From contig CAZQSZ010000005.1 in assembly GCA_964596345.1 (NCBI GenBank), forward strand, positions 353,098 to 417,097: a stretch of 64,000 bases of DNA, given 5' to 3'. Below, piece after piece: positions 8,742 through 17,254 of the stretch (its first letter is position 1; each line of letters opens with the position of its first letter). Source of the stretch: CADEDV01 sp964596345. Its GTDB lineage: Bacteria; Bacteroidota; Bacteroidia; Chitinophagales; Chitinophagaceae. The notes under the pieces were generated by a model. The model was given only the letters and a program-made list of their open reading frames with translations. It was not told the DNA's origin and did no database searches. Position numbers and translations under genes: made by a program.

Positions 8742-9152
8742 ATGAAGATGGAACTGGAGTTAATCAGAACATATTTCCCCAATGGAGTCAATGGAGAGAT
8801 CCTCCACCAAGGCAAAAGGTTGTGCAGTTCAATTGAACTGCCCTGGAAAAACAACCAGCAGCGAATATCCTGTATTCCTGAGGGCAAGTATGAGCTGAGC
8901 AAACGGTACAGCCGACGATTTGGCTGGCACTTGTTAGTGAATAATGTGGTTAACAGAAGTTACATTTTAATTCATGCCTACAATGATGCCTTAAAAGAAT
9001 CAAAAGGCTGTATCGCTCCGGTTTCCAAATGCACAGGAGAAGGAAAAGGGATTCAGTCGAGATTGTCGTTGAAGAAAATACTTGCAGTGACTTATCCCGA
9101 ACTGGAAAAAGGAAACAAAGTTTTTATCACCATAAAATCTGTACGAACATGA
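8742..9152 (+). CDS. DUF5675 family protein
   Basis: A 136-residue protein matching the DUF5675 pattern: an N-terminal LIRTYFPNGVNGEI strand region, LCSSIELPWKNN, then IPEGKYEL, an ILIHAYN histidine segment and KGCIAP. The ordering of histidine then cysteine with surrounding strands recalls small hydrolase or peptidoglycan-acting folds, but no activity is established to my knowledge. It is found in phages and Bacteroidota islands. The following gene starts inside its last codons (ATG at 9149), indicating coupling. Confidence 0.75.
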   Translation: MKMELELIRTYFPNGVNGEILHQGKRLCSSIELPWKNNQQRISCIPEGKYELSKRYSRRFGWHLLVNNVVNRSYILIHAYNDALKESKGCIAPVSKCTGEGKGIQSRLSLKKILAVTYPELEKGNKVFITIKSVRT

Positions 9153-9358
9153 AACAAATCATGCAAAGGGTGAATGCTCCTACACCAAAGTTCTTTAAGA
9201 AGCTTCGTAATATAGGATTGGCTTTGGCGGCTGTTGCCGGTACCATAGTTGCTGCACCGGTGGCACTTCCGGTTGTGGTTGTGAAAGTGGCCGGTTACCT
9301 GGCGGTGGCCAGTGGTGTGTTGAGCGCCGTCAGTCAAACGGCTGTGGAGGGTGAGTGA
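9149..9358 (+). CDS. Small membrane protein, holin-like
   Basis: A 69-residue protein: a basic N-terminus (about 22 residues) and then hydrophobic stretches rich in Ala and Val (about 25-62), enough for one or two membrane spans. The start at 9149 overlaps the DUF5675 stop region, and its TGA overlaps the ATG of the next gene by one base. Size, charge pattern and place beside DUF5675 recall a holin, but this is inference. Confidence 0.5.
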   Translation: MKQIMQRVNAPTPKFFKKLRNIGLALAAVAGTIVAAPVALPVVVVKVAGYLAVASGVLSAVSQTAVEGE

Positions 9359-9537
9359 TGAACCAGTTATTTGACAGAACTACCAAAACAGGAACTGCCG
9401 GTGGTACATTGCTCGCCATTTTTGGTATCAGCAGCGAAGATCTTATTAAAACAGCTGTGCTTGCTGCCGTCGGTGCCGTGGTGAGTTTTGGCGTCACAAT
9501 CCTATGTAAGCTTCTTTTTAAACGATTCAGAAAATAA
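9358..9537 (+). CDS. Second small membrane protein of the phage-like module
   Basis: A 59-residue protein with a hydrophobic segment at about residues 15-25, a longer one at about 30-50, and a basic tail (KLLFKRFRK). Its ATG overlaps the preceding TGA (TGATG). It is the last gene before the terminator at 9570. With the preceding gene it could form a two-component holin pair; no sequence family is recognised. Confidence 0.5.
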   Translation: MNQLFDRTTKTGTAGGTLLAIFGISSEDLIKTAVLAAVGAVVSFGVTILCKLLFKRFRK

Positions 9538-9569
9538 ATGCACTGATTGTGGTGACCAGTGCAATAAGG

Positions 9570-9600
9570 CCTCCTGAGCAATCAGGAGGTTATTTTTTTA
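9570..9600. terminator. Terminator after the small membrane gene pair
   Basis: An 8-bp stem CCTCCTGA / TCAGGAGG with a GCAA tetraloop is followed by TTATTTTTTT. The T-run reaches the stop codon of the convergent thioredoxin-like gene. Confidence 0.88.
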
Positions 9601-10716
9601 AAGTGAAAGTTGTTTTTTTATTTCTTCCTCGAGCAAAGCTGAATAACCTTCACTGATATATGAAATTTTACCAGATCTGCCAATCAATACATATAGGGGT
9701 AATGCATTTACAGCGTAAACATTCCTCGATTGTTCATTTCCTACTCCCAGTTCAAAACTGACCTTCATTTTCTGAGCAAGACTCTTTGAAGGCTGCAGGT
9801 TTTCTTTGTCGTGAATTATTCCATAAACATCGAAACCCTTTGATTTATATTTCTGCTGCAATGCTTCCAAGTTGGGTATTGAGGCAATGCAAGGCCCGCA
9901 CCATACTTCCCAAAAATCCAGTAGGACCACTTTACCTTTAAAAATGTCAGAAGAAAGGGATTTGCCCTCGAACGAAATAAAATTGAATGAAGGGTAGTCT
10001 TTTCCAAATAAAGAAAGTAGTTTTTTATTTTCATATTGATCTTCTGGTTTGTAATTCACGGGGTAGCGTTGCATTGAAAAATCATAAGCCAATGATTGTT
10101 CGTTTACCTTAATCACTTTGATCCGATAATATAGATCTTGAACTTTTCCTAAAGTTTCCTGGTGATGGCGGGAACCCACAGGCAACATCATTTTTTTGTC
10201 AATTATCAGGGTCTTAGACCTTTTTCGAACATCATACAAATCAATATCGGGCAGCAGGATTCTCAAGTAATAATTGTTTTCATCTTCAGTCAATTCAAGC
10301 CCTGTGGCTTTGCTGGTATCAATCCTTACCAGATCAGGGAGAATAAGCTGGCCTCCCGGTTTGCCTACAATGGCTTCTACCAGTTCCGGTTTTGTGTCAA
10401 TTGAAAACGTTTTCTTTTCATGGTTAATGTAAAATGAGGCCAAGCCATCATAAATTGATTCACTATTAATGCCATTCCTTATTGCCCAAAAGCGGAAACC
10501 AAAAATGGAATCACCCGGTAAAGCTGAAAGCTTAACCTCGCCGGCCATTGTCCTGACTGTTCCGGTAACAAGTGTATCCTGCCGTTCAAGTTTATAGTAA
10601 GCTGTTTTTAGATTTTGCTGAGCCAGTTTCACCCTGGTAATAACTTGTTCTGGTGTTTGGGCATGTGAATAGATAGCGAATGCAGATAACACTGCGATAG
10701 AGATAAAAGGTTTCAT
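9598..10716 (-). CDS. TlpA-like thioredoxin family protein with N-terminal periplasmic domain
   Basis: A 372-residue exported protein. The frame is open 15 codons further upstream, but the ATG at 10716 begins a clear signal peptide (MKPFISIAVLSAFAIYSHAQ). About residues 20-235 form a beta-rich domain of the outer-membrane lipoprotein-sorting type. A C-terminal thioredoxin domain follows, with the redox motif WCGPC (C273 and C276) and a cis-proline segment near NALPLYVLI. It would act as a periplasmic thiol-disulfide reductase. It stands alone and convergent to the phage-like module. Confidence 0.87.
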   Translation of the reverse strand: MKPFISIAVLSAFAIYSHAQTPEQVITRVKLAQQNLKTAYYKLERQDTLVTGTVRTMAGEVKLSALPGDSIFGFRFWAIRNGINSESIYDGLASFYINHEKKTFSIDTKPELVEAIVGKPGGQLILPDLVRIDTSKATGLELTEDENNYYLRILLPDIDLYDVRKRSKTLIIDKKMMLPVGSRHHQETLGKVQDLYYRIKVIKVNEQSLAYDFSMQRYPVNYKPEDQYENKKLLSLFGKDYPSFNFISFEGKSLSSDIFKGKVVLLDFWEVWCGPCIASIPNLEALQQKYKSKGFDVYGIIHDKENLQPSKSLAQKMKVSFELGVGNEQSRNVYAVNALPLYVLIGRSGKISYISEGYSALLEEEIKKQLSL

Positions 10717-10761
10717 GGCCAATGAAATTTTGGGAAAAATAGAATAATATGGGAAAGCCAA

Positions 10762-11036
10762 ATGTTAAAATATAAGCTGTGAGTTATGAAGCCCCCCTAA
10801 AAAGGAGGCGCAATGGAAGAAGAAAAGAAAGCGGAACCACCAGCAAGGTGGAGCCACAAACCCGAAGGCAACAGAAACAAACGGACAGAAACAAAACCAC
10901 CGGAGCGAAAGACACAATACTTGCCAACAAACCTGCAAAGCGGACGACGACGAACTGACATAGATAAACATTTAAAGATGAAAAAATAAAATAACTGCTA
11001 TCTGTCAGCGAAGGGAAACGGTAGTAGCTGCACTCC
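10762..11036. other. Gene-free stretch with a repeat fragment
   Basis: Contains a degenerate GC-rich repeat (GCCCCCCTAAAAAGGAGGC near 10787) and low-complexity purine-rich sequence. A 58-codon frame at 10813-10989 has a Shine-Dalgarno-like AGGAGG but encodes only a basic proline-rich string and is not called. Confidence 0.5.
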
Positions 11037-11147
11037 AAAAGGAAACGGAATAAATGCGTGGATTACTGCGGATGAAATACTTGATGCAGCTGGTGCAGGA
11101 ACAGAAGATGAGGATATGCACTACAGCTTTATGCCGTAGTCTTTTGG
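11037..11147 (+). repeat. 111-bp direct repeat, copy 1
   Basis: Matches 11821-11931 at a constant offset of 784 bases with roughly ten differences. In the plus frame beginning at 11041 it reads GNGINAWITADEILDAAGAG... and ends at TAG (11138-11140), like the C-terminal end of a protein. It is probably a gene-end fragment rather than a non-coding repeat. Confidence 0.85.
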
Positions 11148-11262
11148 ATGCACCGTTTTCCCGTAGCTATCTTGCAGTGTATTTTATTTTTTTTAAATGG
11201 TTTTTCTGGAGTCGTTGCTTCCTGTTGTTGGTTGGTATGTGGTTGTCCTGGTAGTGCCGGTT

Positions 11263-11703
11263 TTAATCACCGGCCTTTTCTATTTCTGCAAAATACTTCT
11301 GGAGCAAACAGCGCTGTATCTTATCAGTGGCCATCAGCTGCTCTGCAAGGGAGGATCTTAACTTGCGGAGTTTGTCAAGCTGGGTAAGTATCTGCTGAAA
11401 GCGGGACCAATCAGGAAGGATGAGCGGCGCCAATTCACGAACCAGGTCCCTGACATCACTAAGAACGATAAAGGGAATGGCAGAGCCACGGTGCCGGATC
11501 TTAAACTTGCCTGACTGATACAAGCCATAGACCAGCCAGAAATAGAAATTAAAATACTGTTCATGAGGACAAACCACGATAAAGGAATTTGTCCAGGGCT
11601 GGAAGCCTGGCTTGCCGGCATTGCAGCCTTTGCAAAGTATAAAAAATGAATGCGGTGGAATTGCGGCGCCAGAGTGATAGCAACGGATGGAGGGATACAT
11701 CAT
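11263..11703 (-). CDS. DUF6943-like protein of unknown function
   Basis: A 146-residue soluble protein. The segment FILCKGCNAGKPGFQPWTNS followed by a cysteine-containing strand resembles the DUF6943 family of Bacteroidota. The C-terminal half is helical and charged. The gene is enclosed by the two 111-bp repeats at 11037 and 11821 and stands alone on the minus strand. No function is known to me. An alternative start inside the first ten residues is possible. Confidence 0.6.
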   Translation of the reverse strand: MMYPSIRCYHSGAAIPPHSFFILCKGCNAGKPGFQPWTNSFIVVCPHEQYFNFYFWLVYGLYQSGKFKIRHRGSAIPFIVLSDVRDLVRELAPLILPDWSRFQQILTQLDKLRKLRSSLAEQLMATDKIQRCLLQKYFAEIEKAGD

Positions 11704-11820
11704 AGCTTTAAAGTTTTGTCGGCCTTGCTTCGCTCCATATCATTTAACCTAAAAGAGAAAAGAAAAAACCGAAAAAAAAGAAAAGAGAAAGCATCTCCAT
11801 CAGCAGCCGGTGCACCGGCC

Positions 11821-11931
11821 AAAAGGAAACGGAATAAATGCGTGGATTACTACAGATGATTTTCTTGATATAGTTTGTGCAGGAACTGAAGATGAGGATA
11901 TGTACTGAAGCTTTATGCCGTAGTCTTTTGG
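11821..11931 (+). repeat. 111-bp direct repeat, copy 2
   Basis: Second copy of the repeat at 11037. In the matching frame it reads GNGINAWITTDDFLDIVCAG... but stops earlier, at TGA, because of a point change. Both copies look like ends of one former gene. The 200-base stretch from 11932 to 12181 holds no gene and is AT-rich. Confidence 0.85.
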
Positions 11932-12181
11932 CTGCTGAGTTTTAAGTAAAAGCTGAATAGAATTACGGAAGATGAGTTTTATACTGAAGGTGAGCGGCTG
12001 CTATCTTTGCTTTATTCTTTTTGTATTTATTATTACATCTGCTTGATGCTTAGAATGGTATTGTAGTTGTATTGTTATTTTTAATCTCATTTAACAATTC
12101 CTTATTGCTGTATTCCTTCCTGTTATAGTTAAAATAATTTAAATTAGGAATAGATTTTTCATGTTTTTAAGTTTAAGTAAT

Positions 12182-13207
12182 ATGAAAAACAACCCTTTAC
12201 TACTCTTGATACTAATTTGCTTTAGTTCCTGTTTGAAGGAATATCCAAGCGAAATAATTACCAAAGACAATACACTGGATAAGGAAAGTGCTGTTGCTAA
12301 CGTAGCCAAAAAAGCTGATAACATAATAATTTGTCATCAACAGCCCAACGGTAGTTGGCAACTCCGTAGTATAAGTATTACTACATGGCCTACGCATCAA
12401 GCACACGGTGATGTGAGATTAGATGATCAGGATGGAGATGGATATGTTCCTAATAATTCATGCGGATATGGTAGCCAGGGTGATTGTGATGACAATAATT
12501 CTTTAATTATGCCTGGAGTTGCTGAGATATGCAATGGGATAGATGATAACTGTAATGGAGTAGTTGATGAGAACTGTTATAACGCTGTGGTTATATGTGA
12601 TCAAGTATGGATGACCGAGAATCTTAATGTTTCAGTATTCCGGAATGGAGAGCAAATACCAGGAGGACCATCGGTTAACTGGATTTTGGGAAACCAAGAT
12701 GGTATTGCATGGTGCCATTATGGCAATGATGCCAATAATGATGCGATATATGGAAAGTTGTACAATTGGAATGCCGTTAATGATGTAAGAGGGCTTGCTC
12801 CTGAAGGCTGGCATATCCCCACGGAAAATGAATGGTATAAACTGTTTAGGTGTCTTGATCCTTTAACAGATACTGCGAACGGGTCACAAACTTTTAGTTT
12901 TGTGGCGGGTGGTCTTTTAAAGGAAGCAGGACTAACTCATTGGGTATTTCCCAATGCGGGAGCTACAAACAGTACTGGATTCACTGGGTTGCCCGGAGGC
13001 TGGCGGGATGATGAGGGAACTTTTTCTTCTCAGGGAATAAGAGGTTTTTGGTGGAGCTCTTCAGGCAGCCCCTATAATACTAATCCGCAAGGAGGTGGTG
13101 GACCAGGAAGTGCAAGAGGATTTATGTTAAGTTCCGACCTCCCATATGTTTATGGACAAGGTAGGCCTGCCAGTTATGGCATGTCTGTTAGATGTGTAAG
13201 AGACTGA
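12182..13207 (+). CDS. FISUMP-domain lipoprotein with putative metal-binding motif
   Basis: A 341-residue lipoprotein. The ATG at 12182 starts a type II signal peptide ending in FSSC. Residues about 85-130 contain the Asp-rich pattern DQDGDGYVPN...GDCDDNN...ICNGIDDNCNG of the MopRim-like putative metal-binding motif. The rest is a Fibrobacter succinogenes major paralogous (FISUMP) domain: VWMTENLNV, YGKLYNWNAV, GWHIPTENEW, STGFTGLPGG and a C-terminal SVRCVRD. Such proteins are displayed on the cell surface. It stands alone; surface binding is a guess from the family. Confidence 0.88.
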   Translation: MKNNPLLLLILICFSSCLKEYPSEIITKDNTLDKESAVANVAKKADNIIICHQQPNGSWQLRSISITTWPTHQAHGDVRLDDQDGDGYVPNNSCGYGSQGDCDDNNSLIMPGVAEICNGIDDNCNGVVDENCYNAVVICDQVWMTENLNVSVFRNGEQIPGGPSVNWILGNQDGIAWCHYGNDANNDAIYGKLYNWNAVNDVRGLAPEGWHIPTENEWYKLFRCLDPLTDTANGSQTFSFVAGGLLKEAGLTHWVFPNAGATNSTGFTGLPGGWRDDEGTFSSQGIRGFWWSSSGSPYNTNPQGGGGPGSARGFMLSSDLPYVYGQGRPASYGMSVRCVRD

Positions 13208-13388
13208 TATTTTCCTAGTTAGGTTTTTTTCTCCAGAGCTGATATCTGTTGCAATGAGCTACAGTATATATTGAGGATATAAGTTTACAATGTACATTTC
13301 TGACAACTAAGTTTACTGCTACAGCTGCACGGCTGGTACTTTACTGATTTTTTTGATGAAGGATTCTTGCTTCAATAGGCTCTGATGT

Positions 13389-14150
13389 TTAGTAGTTTGA
13401 GAGCCATTTCTTGATATCGTTAAAGTCTTTCAGTTCTAATTGATTTTCTATGAGTTTTGCTTCTTCAACTGCATCTTTAGTGAAGAAGCTAGTGGTAACT
13501 ATTATGCTTTTAGATGGCCTACGAGTATAATGGACGCCTTGCACTTGACGTATAACCCCTACATCAATCTTATTATCTGGAGCATATCTTTTGCATTCTA
13601 CATAAGCAAGAAAATTAGCCACAGTATTTTTAATGTTTGCAATTATATCACGACCACCGTCACGAGTAGCTTTGGTCAATTCAACATTAAACCCTAAATC
13701 TTTGAGAATACTTGCTATTAATTCTTCAAATTTTCTTGGATTAATATCATATAGTTTCTGGGGATACTTTTTGAAAAATAATTTTATTTCGTCGCTAATA
13801 TCAGTAACTATAATTGTGGATTTGCTGTCAAACAAGGTCGAATTATATAAATCGGTTTCAATTTTTCCAGCTTTCGAAATTTGTTTCATCTTTGAAGTCA
13901 GCTTATCAATAGCTTTAGCTTCTGTTTCAAAGGAGACTTCACCTTCTGAAAATCTATAGTGACCATCATCTTCAAGAGCAACTATAACATAGCTCCAATC
14001 TTTGTCAATGTTGTCCCTCAGCACAGTTCCTAATAAATAAGATTCGTCATCAGAGAACCAATATTCTTCTGTTACCATTCCAATTAATGCAGGATGTTTA
14101 ACAAGATTGTAGTTGTTGAATTCTTCTTCTGTTATCGTTTTTAAGGCCAT
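13389..14150 (-). CDS. Mrr-like restriction endonuclease domain protein
   Basis: A 253-residue protein. The C-terminal half is a PD-(D/E)xK nuclease of the Mrr_cat type: FEELIASILKDLGF, then RDGGRDI with the acidic residue and YVECKRY supplying the E-x-K, then a VIRQVQG helix. The N-terminal ~130 residues form an uncharacterised domain. Mrr enzymes cut methylated foreign DNA in the cytoplasm, and the domain is also common in other defence genes. It is solitary on the minus strand, 1.2 kb downstream of the helicase gene. The assignment to the nuclease fold is firm; the target is unknown. Confidence 0.85.
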   Translation of the reverse strand: MALKTITEEEFNNYNLVKHPALIGMVTEEYWFSDDESYLLGTVLRDNIDKDWSYVIVALEDDGHYRFSEGEVSFETEAKAIDKLTSKMKQISKAGKIETDLYNSTLFDSKSTIIVTDISDEIKLFFKKYPQKLYDINPRKFEELIASILKDLGFNVELTKATRDGGRDIIANIKNTVANFLAYVECKRYAPDNKIDVGVIRQVQGVHYTRRPSKSIIVTTSFFTKDAVEEAKLIENQLELKDFNDIKKWLSNY

Positions 14151-15321
14151 TTGGTTATATATTATTTATGCTGTCACAATATATTAGCTACTTCACGGAA
14201 TACGAAAGTAAAAGTTAATGCCGAACAATTGTCTTGACACATTTAATTAACTCTAAGTGTTTTAAGTACAAGATTGCATAAACTGAAAAAAGATGTCGGT
14301 AATCCGTGATTACAGCGATCGGCAGCTATAATCTTTCGTAGAGTTATGCACTGCAGGCAAAACTGGCAGGCGAACCGGATGCAGTCAAAAAGAAGGGTAG
14401 GCTTGCTTGCAATAGCATTGGCTTTTTTGCTGCAGTAGGTTCCGCCGTCCGCCACCACACCGCCACGCCAGCCAGACCGGATGGGCCGGGAGCCGCAGCC
14501 CCGGCGATAAATGCCGGGGCAAGGCGTAGGCACACCAGAACGCCTTTCGGCCAAATTATTCAGCCGCAGCGAAGCGGAGGCACTATCAAATAAGTGGCTG
14601 GCTGGCCGGCAGGTGGCGGATACACGGAGGATGCCGCCTGGATGTGGCGCTGCTGGTAAGCTGCGACACAGACAGAGTGCGGCAGGAGCGAAGGCGACCG
14701 ACCGCAGCGCAAAAAGCCTGACAGCCTGCGATAGCACCCGAAGCGATGAGGAACGAAGAGCGAAGGGCATCCTGGCGACTGCATCACTTTATTTAATAAA
14801 AGATTTATTGCAGTGGCCGGGATGGGCTGGCGGGATTTTTTGCTCAAGGGAGGGAGACCGAGCACCTTTTTTCCTGTCCGAAGGTGAAGCTGGCTGCAAG
14901 AGATTGTTTTATTATTGAAAGAGATAGATAGTGCAGCCAGGTGCGGTGGGTTCGGCAGTTGTTGGCCGGACGCAAGTGGTCGGCTTGCCGCCGCTGCGGC
15001 CGGACAAGGACTGCCGGGAGAGGCAATTGGAAGAGGTTGTTGATTGCCGTAGGTGGCTTGACCTGGCCTGCATACTTTCTTAAATGAATGCGATCCATGC
15101 AGGCCGGGACAAGCGACCTGCAGGCAGATTCCTCACTGCGTTCGGAATGACAAGAGAGGTGATGCCGGCGGCGGCTGAAGTATGGCATGGCAGAGTTTAC
15201 GGCGCCATGCTTTTTATGGAAGCCGCCGGAGGCTTGTTGGATTGATGCCATGAAAACGGAACGTACAAGTGAGTGACACAACAGGCGATGCCATGAAAAA
15301 CTGAAGCTGGTAACAAAAAAA
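14151..15321. other. Gene-free GC-rich stretch with hairpins and repeats
   Basis: About 1.2 kb with no convincing gene. From about 14,340 the GC content is clearly higher than in its AT-rich neighbours. It includes a perfect hairpin (GCCCCGGC at 14498 with GCCGGGGC at 14513) and a Bacteroidota dispersed repeat near 15,118-15,155 (CAGATTCCTCACTGCGTTCG...), which in the minus frame gives the CHSERSEES peptide often seen in spurious ORFs. Several overlapping ORFs on both strands are judged artefacts. A structured RNA cannot be excluded. Confidence 0.55.
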
Positions 15322-17139
15322 TTAATCAGTGAAGTAGTTGAATTTTTTAAGTCGTGAAATGATTGCTCCTTTTGTTCTGCCGAAATGGTCTGCTATGGCG
15401 CTGATGGGATTGTCACTTTCGTATAGCTGTTTGAGTTCTTCATCGAGTTCGGGAGTCCAGGGTCTGTAAGCATCTTTATGGGATTCTCTTTTTTGTGCAA
15501 CAGAGTATGCTTTTTCTTTGATCAGTTTTATGGCCTGTGCATTTGGTTTGATAGTCTTTTCGATAACCGCTGTTTTGCCTGGCAACAAGAAGTTGAACAT
15601 TTCTTCATCCATATCTACTTTGATGACATTTATCAGCGGAGTAGCAGGGAAGTTTTTTGGCATTAAGGTTTCAGGGATATACAGCTTGTTTTTTGTACGG
15701 GTTACTGCTACATAAAGCAGGTTAATTTCTTCATTCAGTTTGGAAACATCAAAGACAACATCCTCTTTGGCTGATTTGGGTTTCATGAGGTCGGCTTCTT
15801 TAATGAAATCGTTGACAAGGTAAACGACATCATATTCCATGCCTTTTGCACGATGAACGGTGGAAAATATCATTTCGGCTTTACTGCGATTCTCATCGCC
15901 GGTGTGTAAATCTTTGAGTTGTTTGATTATGCCGGGAATCTCGTTGCCGTATTCTTTGACAATTTCGACCATCATGCCTAACTGTACATCTTCTGTTTTT
16001 TTGATATAATCTTCAAGATCATCCAAGCTGTTCATTGATTTGACCAGCTTATCACGAATTTGGTGATGATTGTTATTGTAGAGGCTGAGTACATCGTAAA
16101 GAGATGCACCTTCGTCGGCATAGGTGTAGGAATTGATGTTTCCTTCAAAGTATATGTGCTTTACTTTGGGGTTATCTGTAATAAAATCAATGGCATTTAG
16201 CAACAGCCCCAAATTGGTTCGTGCAATGGTGGCTTTTGAATTTTCTTCTGTGGCTGAGCCCTTGCCGGTGATAGTAATCGGGCTGTTCTTTCCTAAATGA
16301 TTTTTCCATTTGAGCAGTTCGTTTGCCAGGTTGGCGATTGGCTGCTGAAACCTAAAACTGGCAGAAAGATTGAAAGTTGGAAAGTCTGTTTTCTCCAATG
16401 AATTCACAGCATAACGCCAGCCATATATCTGCTGGTGTGTGTCGCCTACGATGACTTTTGTGGCTTTTTGATTCAGGAACACACTGAGCATGGCTGCGGA
16501 GGCATCCTGTCCTTCATCAAATAAAATGTAATCATAATGCAGCACAGGTTTTGACAACTGGAATTTCTTGAGATAAAAATCATGAGTGATTTCTATTTCT
16601 CCTTTATCCATCTTACTTAACAGCAACCTGGTGCCGTCCTCAATGTATTTGTAAAATGACTGAACAAAAGAAATAGCTTTGGCATCGGAAATAGTATCGA
16701 GATAATTCAGGTCCTGCACTTTTGGAGTATCGCTGTTGCAGAAGTAGGTGATAAACTTACTGATGTGGTTGGCGATAATATACTCTGTGTGCTTCTCACC
16801 GTTTCCCTGTAAGCCTAAAAGTTCTACTATTTCATGTGTTTTGTAGCCCTGTGCCCTGACTTTGTAGCCATTATTGCGGACAATATGTTTGAAGGCCAAA
16901 GAGTGGGCTGTTTCGACCTTGACATTGTGAAGATTTCGTGCTGCAAATTTTCGTTGGGCTTCGAGTTTGACGGATTTATTGAATGCAAGGTAGAGAATGC
17001 GGGAGCCGGGTGGCCGGCTAGTGGCATATTCGATGAGGGTAGTGGTTTTGCCAGAGCCGGCGACTGCATTGATGCGGCAATTGGCAGTAGAAATAACGAT
17101 TGAAGATTGTTCTGGTGTTAAAGTACTATTAGATTGCAT
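15322..17139 (-). CDS. UvrD/Rep-like superfamily 1 helicase with C-terminal HTH-like domain
   Basis: A 605-residue ATP-dependent helicase. Walker A is NAVAGSGKTTT near residue 24; DEGQD in YDYILFDEGQD gives motif II; VGDTHQQIYGWR is motif III; STVHRAKGMEYDVVYL is motif V and LLYVAVTRTKNKLYI motif VI. It is shorter than UvrD (~720 residues). The last ~45 residues (YRPWTPELDEELKQLY ... GRTKGAIISRL) form a small helix-turn-helix-like domain seen in several DNA-associated proteins. It lies 115 bases downstream of the ImmA-like gene on the same strand and may belong to the sigma-factor operon. A role in defence is inferred from context only. Confidence 0.9.
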   Translation of the reverse strand: MQSNSTLTPEQSSIVISTANCRINAVAGSGKTTTLIEYATSRPPGSRILYLAFNKSVKLEAQRKFAARNLHNVKVETAHSLAFKHIVRNNGYKVRAQGYKTHEIVELLGLQGNGEKHTEYIIANHISKFITYFCNSDTPKVQDLNYLDTISDAKAISFVQSFYKYIEDGTRLLLSKMDKGEIEITHDFYLKKFQLSKPVLHYDYILFDEGQDASAAMLSVFLNQKATKVIVGDTHQQIYGWRYAVNSLEKTDFPTFNLSASFRFQQPIANLANELLKWKNHLGKNSPITITGKGSATEENSKATIARTNLGLLLNAIDFITDNPKVKHIYFEGNINSYTYADEGASLYDVLSLYNNNHHQIRDKLVKSMNSLDDLEDYIKKTEDVQLGMMVEIVKEYGNEIPGIIKQLKDLHTGDENRSKAEMIFSTVHRAKGMEYDVVYLVNDFIKEADLMKPKSAKEDVVFDVSKLNEEINLLYVAVTRTKNKLYIPETLMPKNFPATPLINVIKVDMDEEMFNFLLPGKTAVIEKTIKPNAQAIKLIKEKAYSVAQKRESHKDAYRPWTPELDEELKQLYESDNPISAIADHFGRTKGAIISRLKKFNYFTD

Positions 17140-17254
17140 AGGAAATTAAATAAGCATTTGTTCTACAGACCTGACAAGATGCCATTTTTAATATACGAAC
17201 AAAGTTGACCAGAAAAATTTTGGTAGTAAAAAGAAGTTAGATTTATATGTAATA

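Noticed and set aside
10813..10989. A 58-codon basic, proline-rich frame with a good ribosome-binding-like sequence
   Set aside because: The AGGAGG belongs to a dispersed repeat and the peptide is low complexity.
14243..15281. Several overlapping ORFs of 60-175 codons on both strands
   Set aside because: They lie in GC-rich repeat-containing sequence, where stop codons are rare; one contains the CHSERSEES peptide typical of a translated dispersed repeat.
15322..17139. A Gabija-type or other named helicase defence system
   Set aside because: No adjacent OLD-family nuclease or other required partner gene is present.
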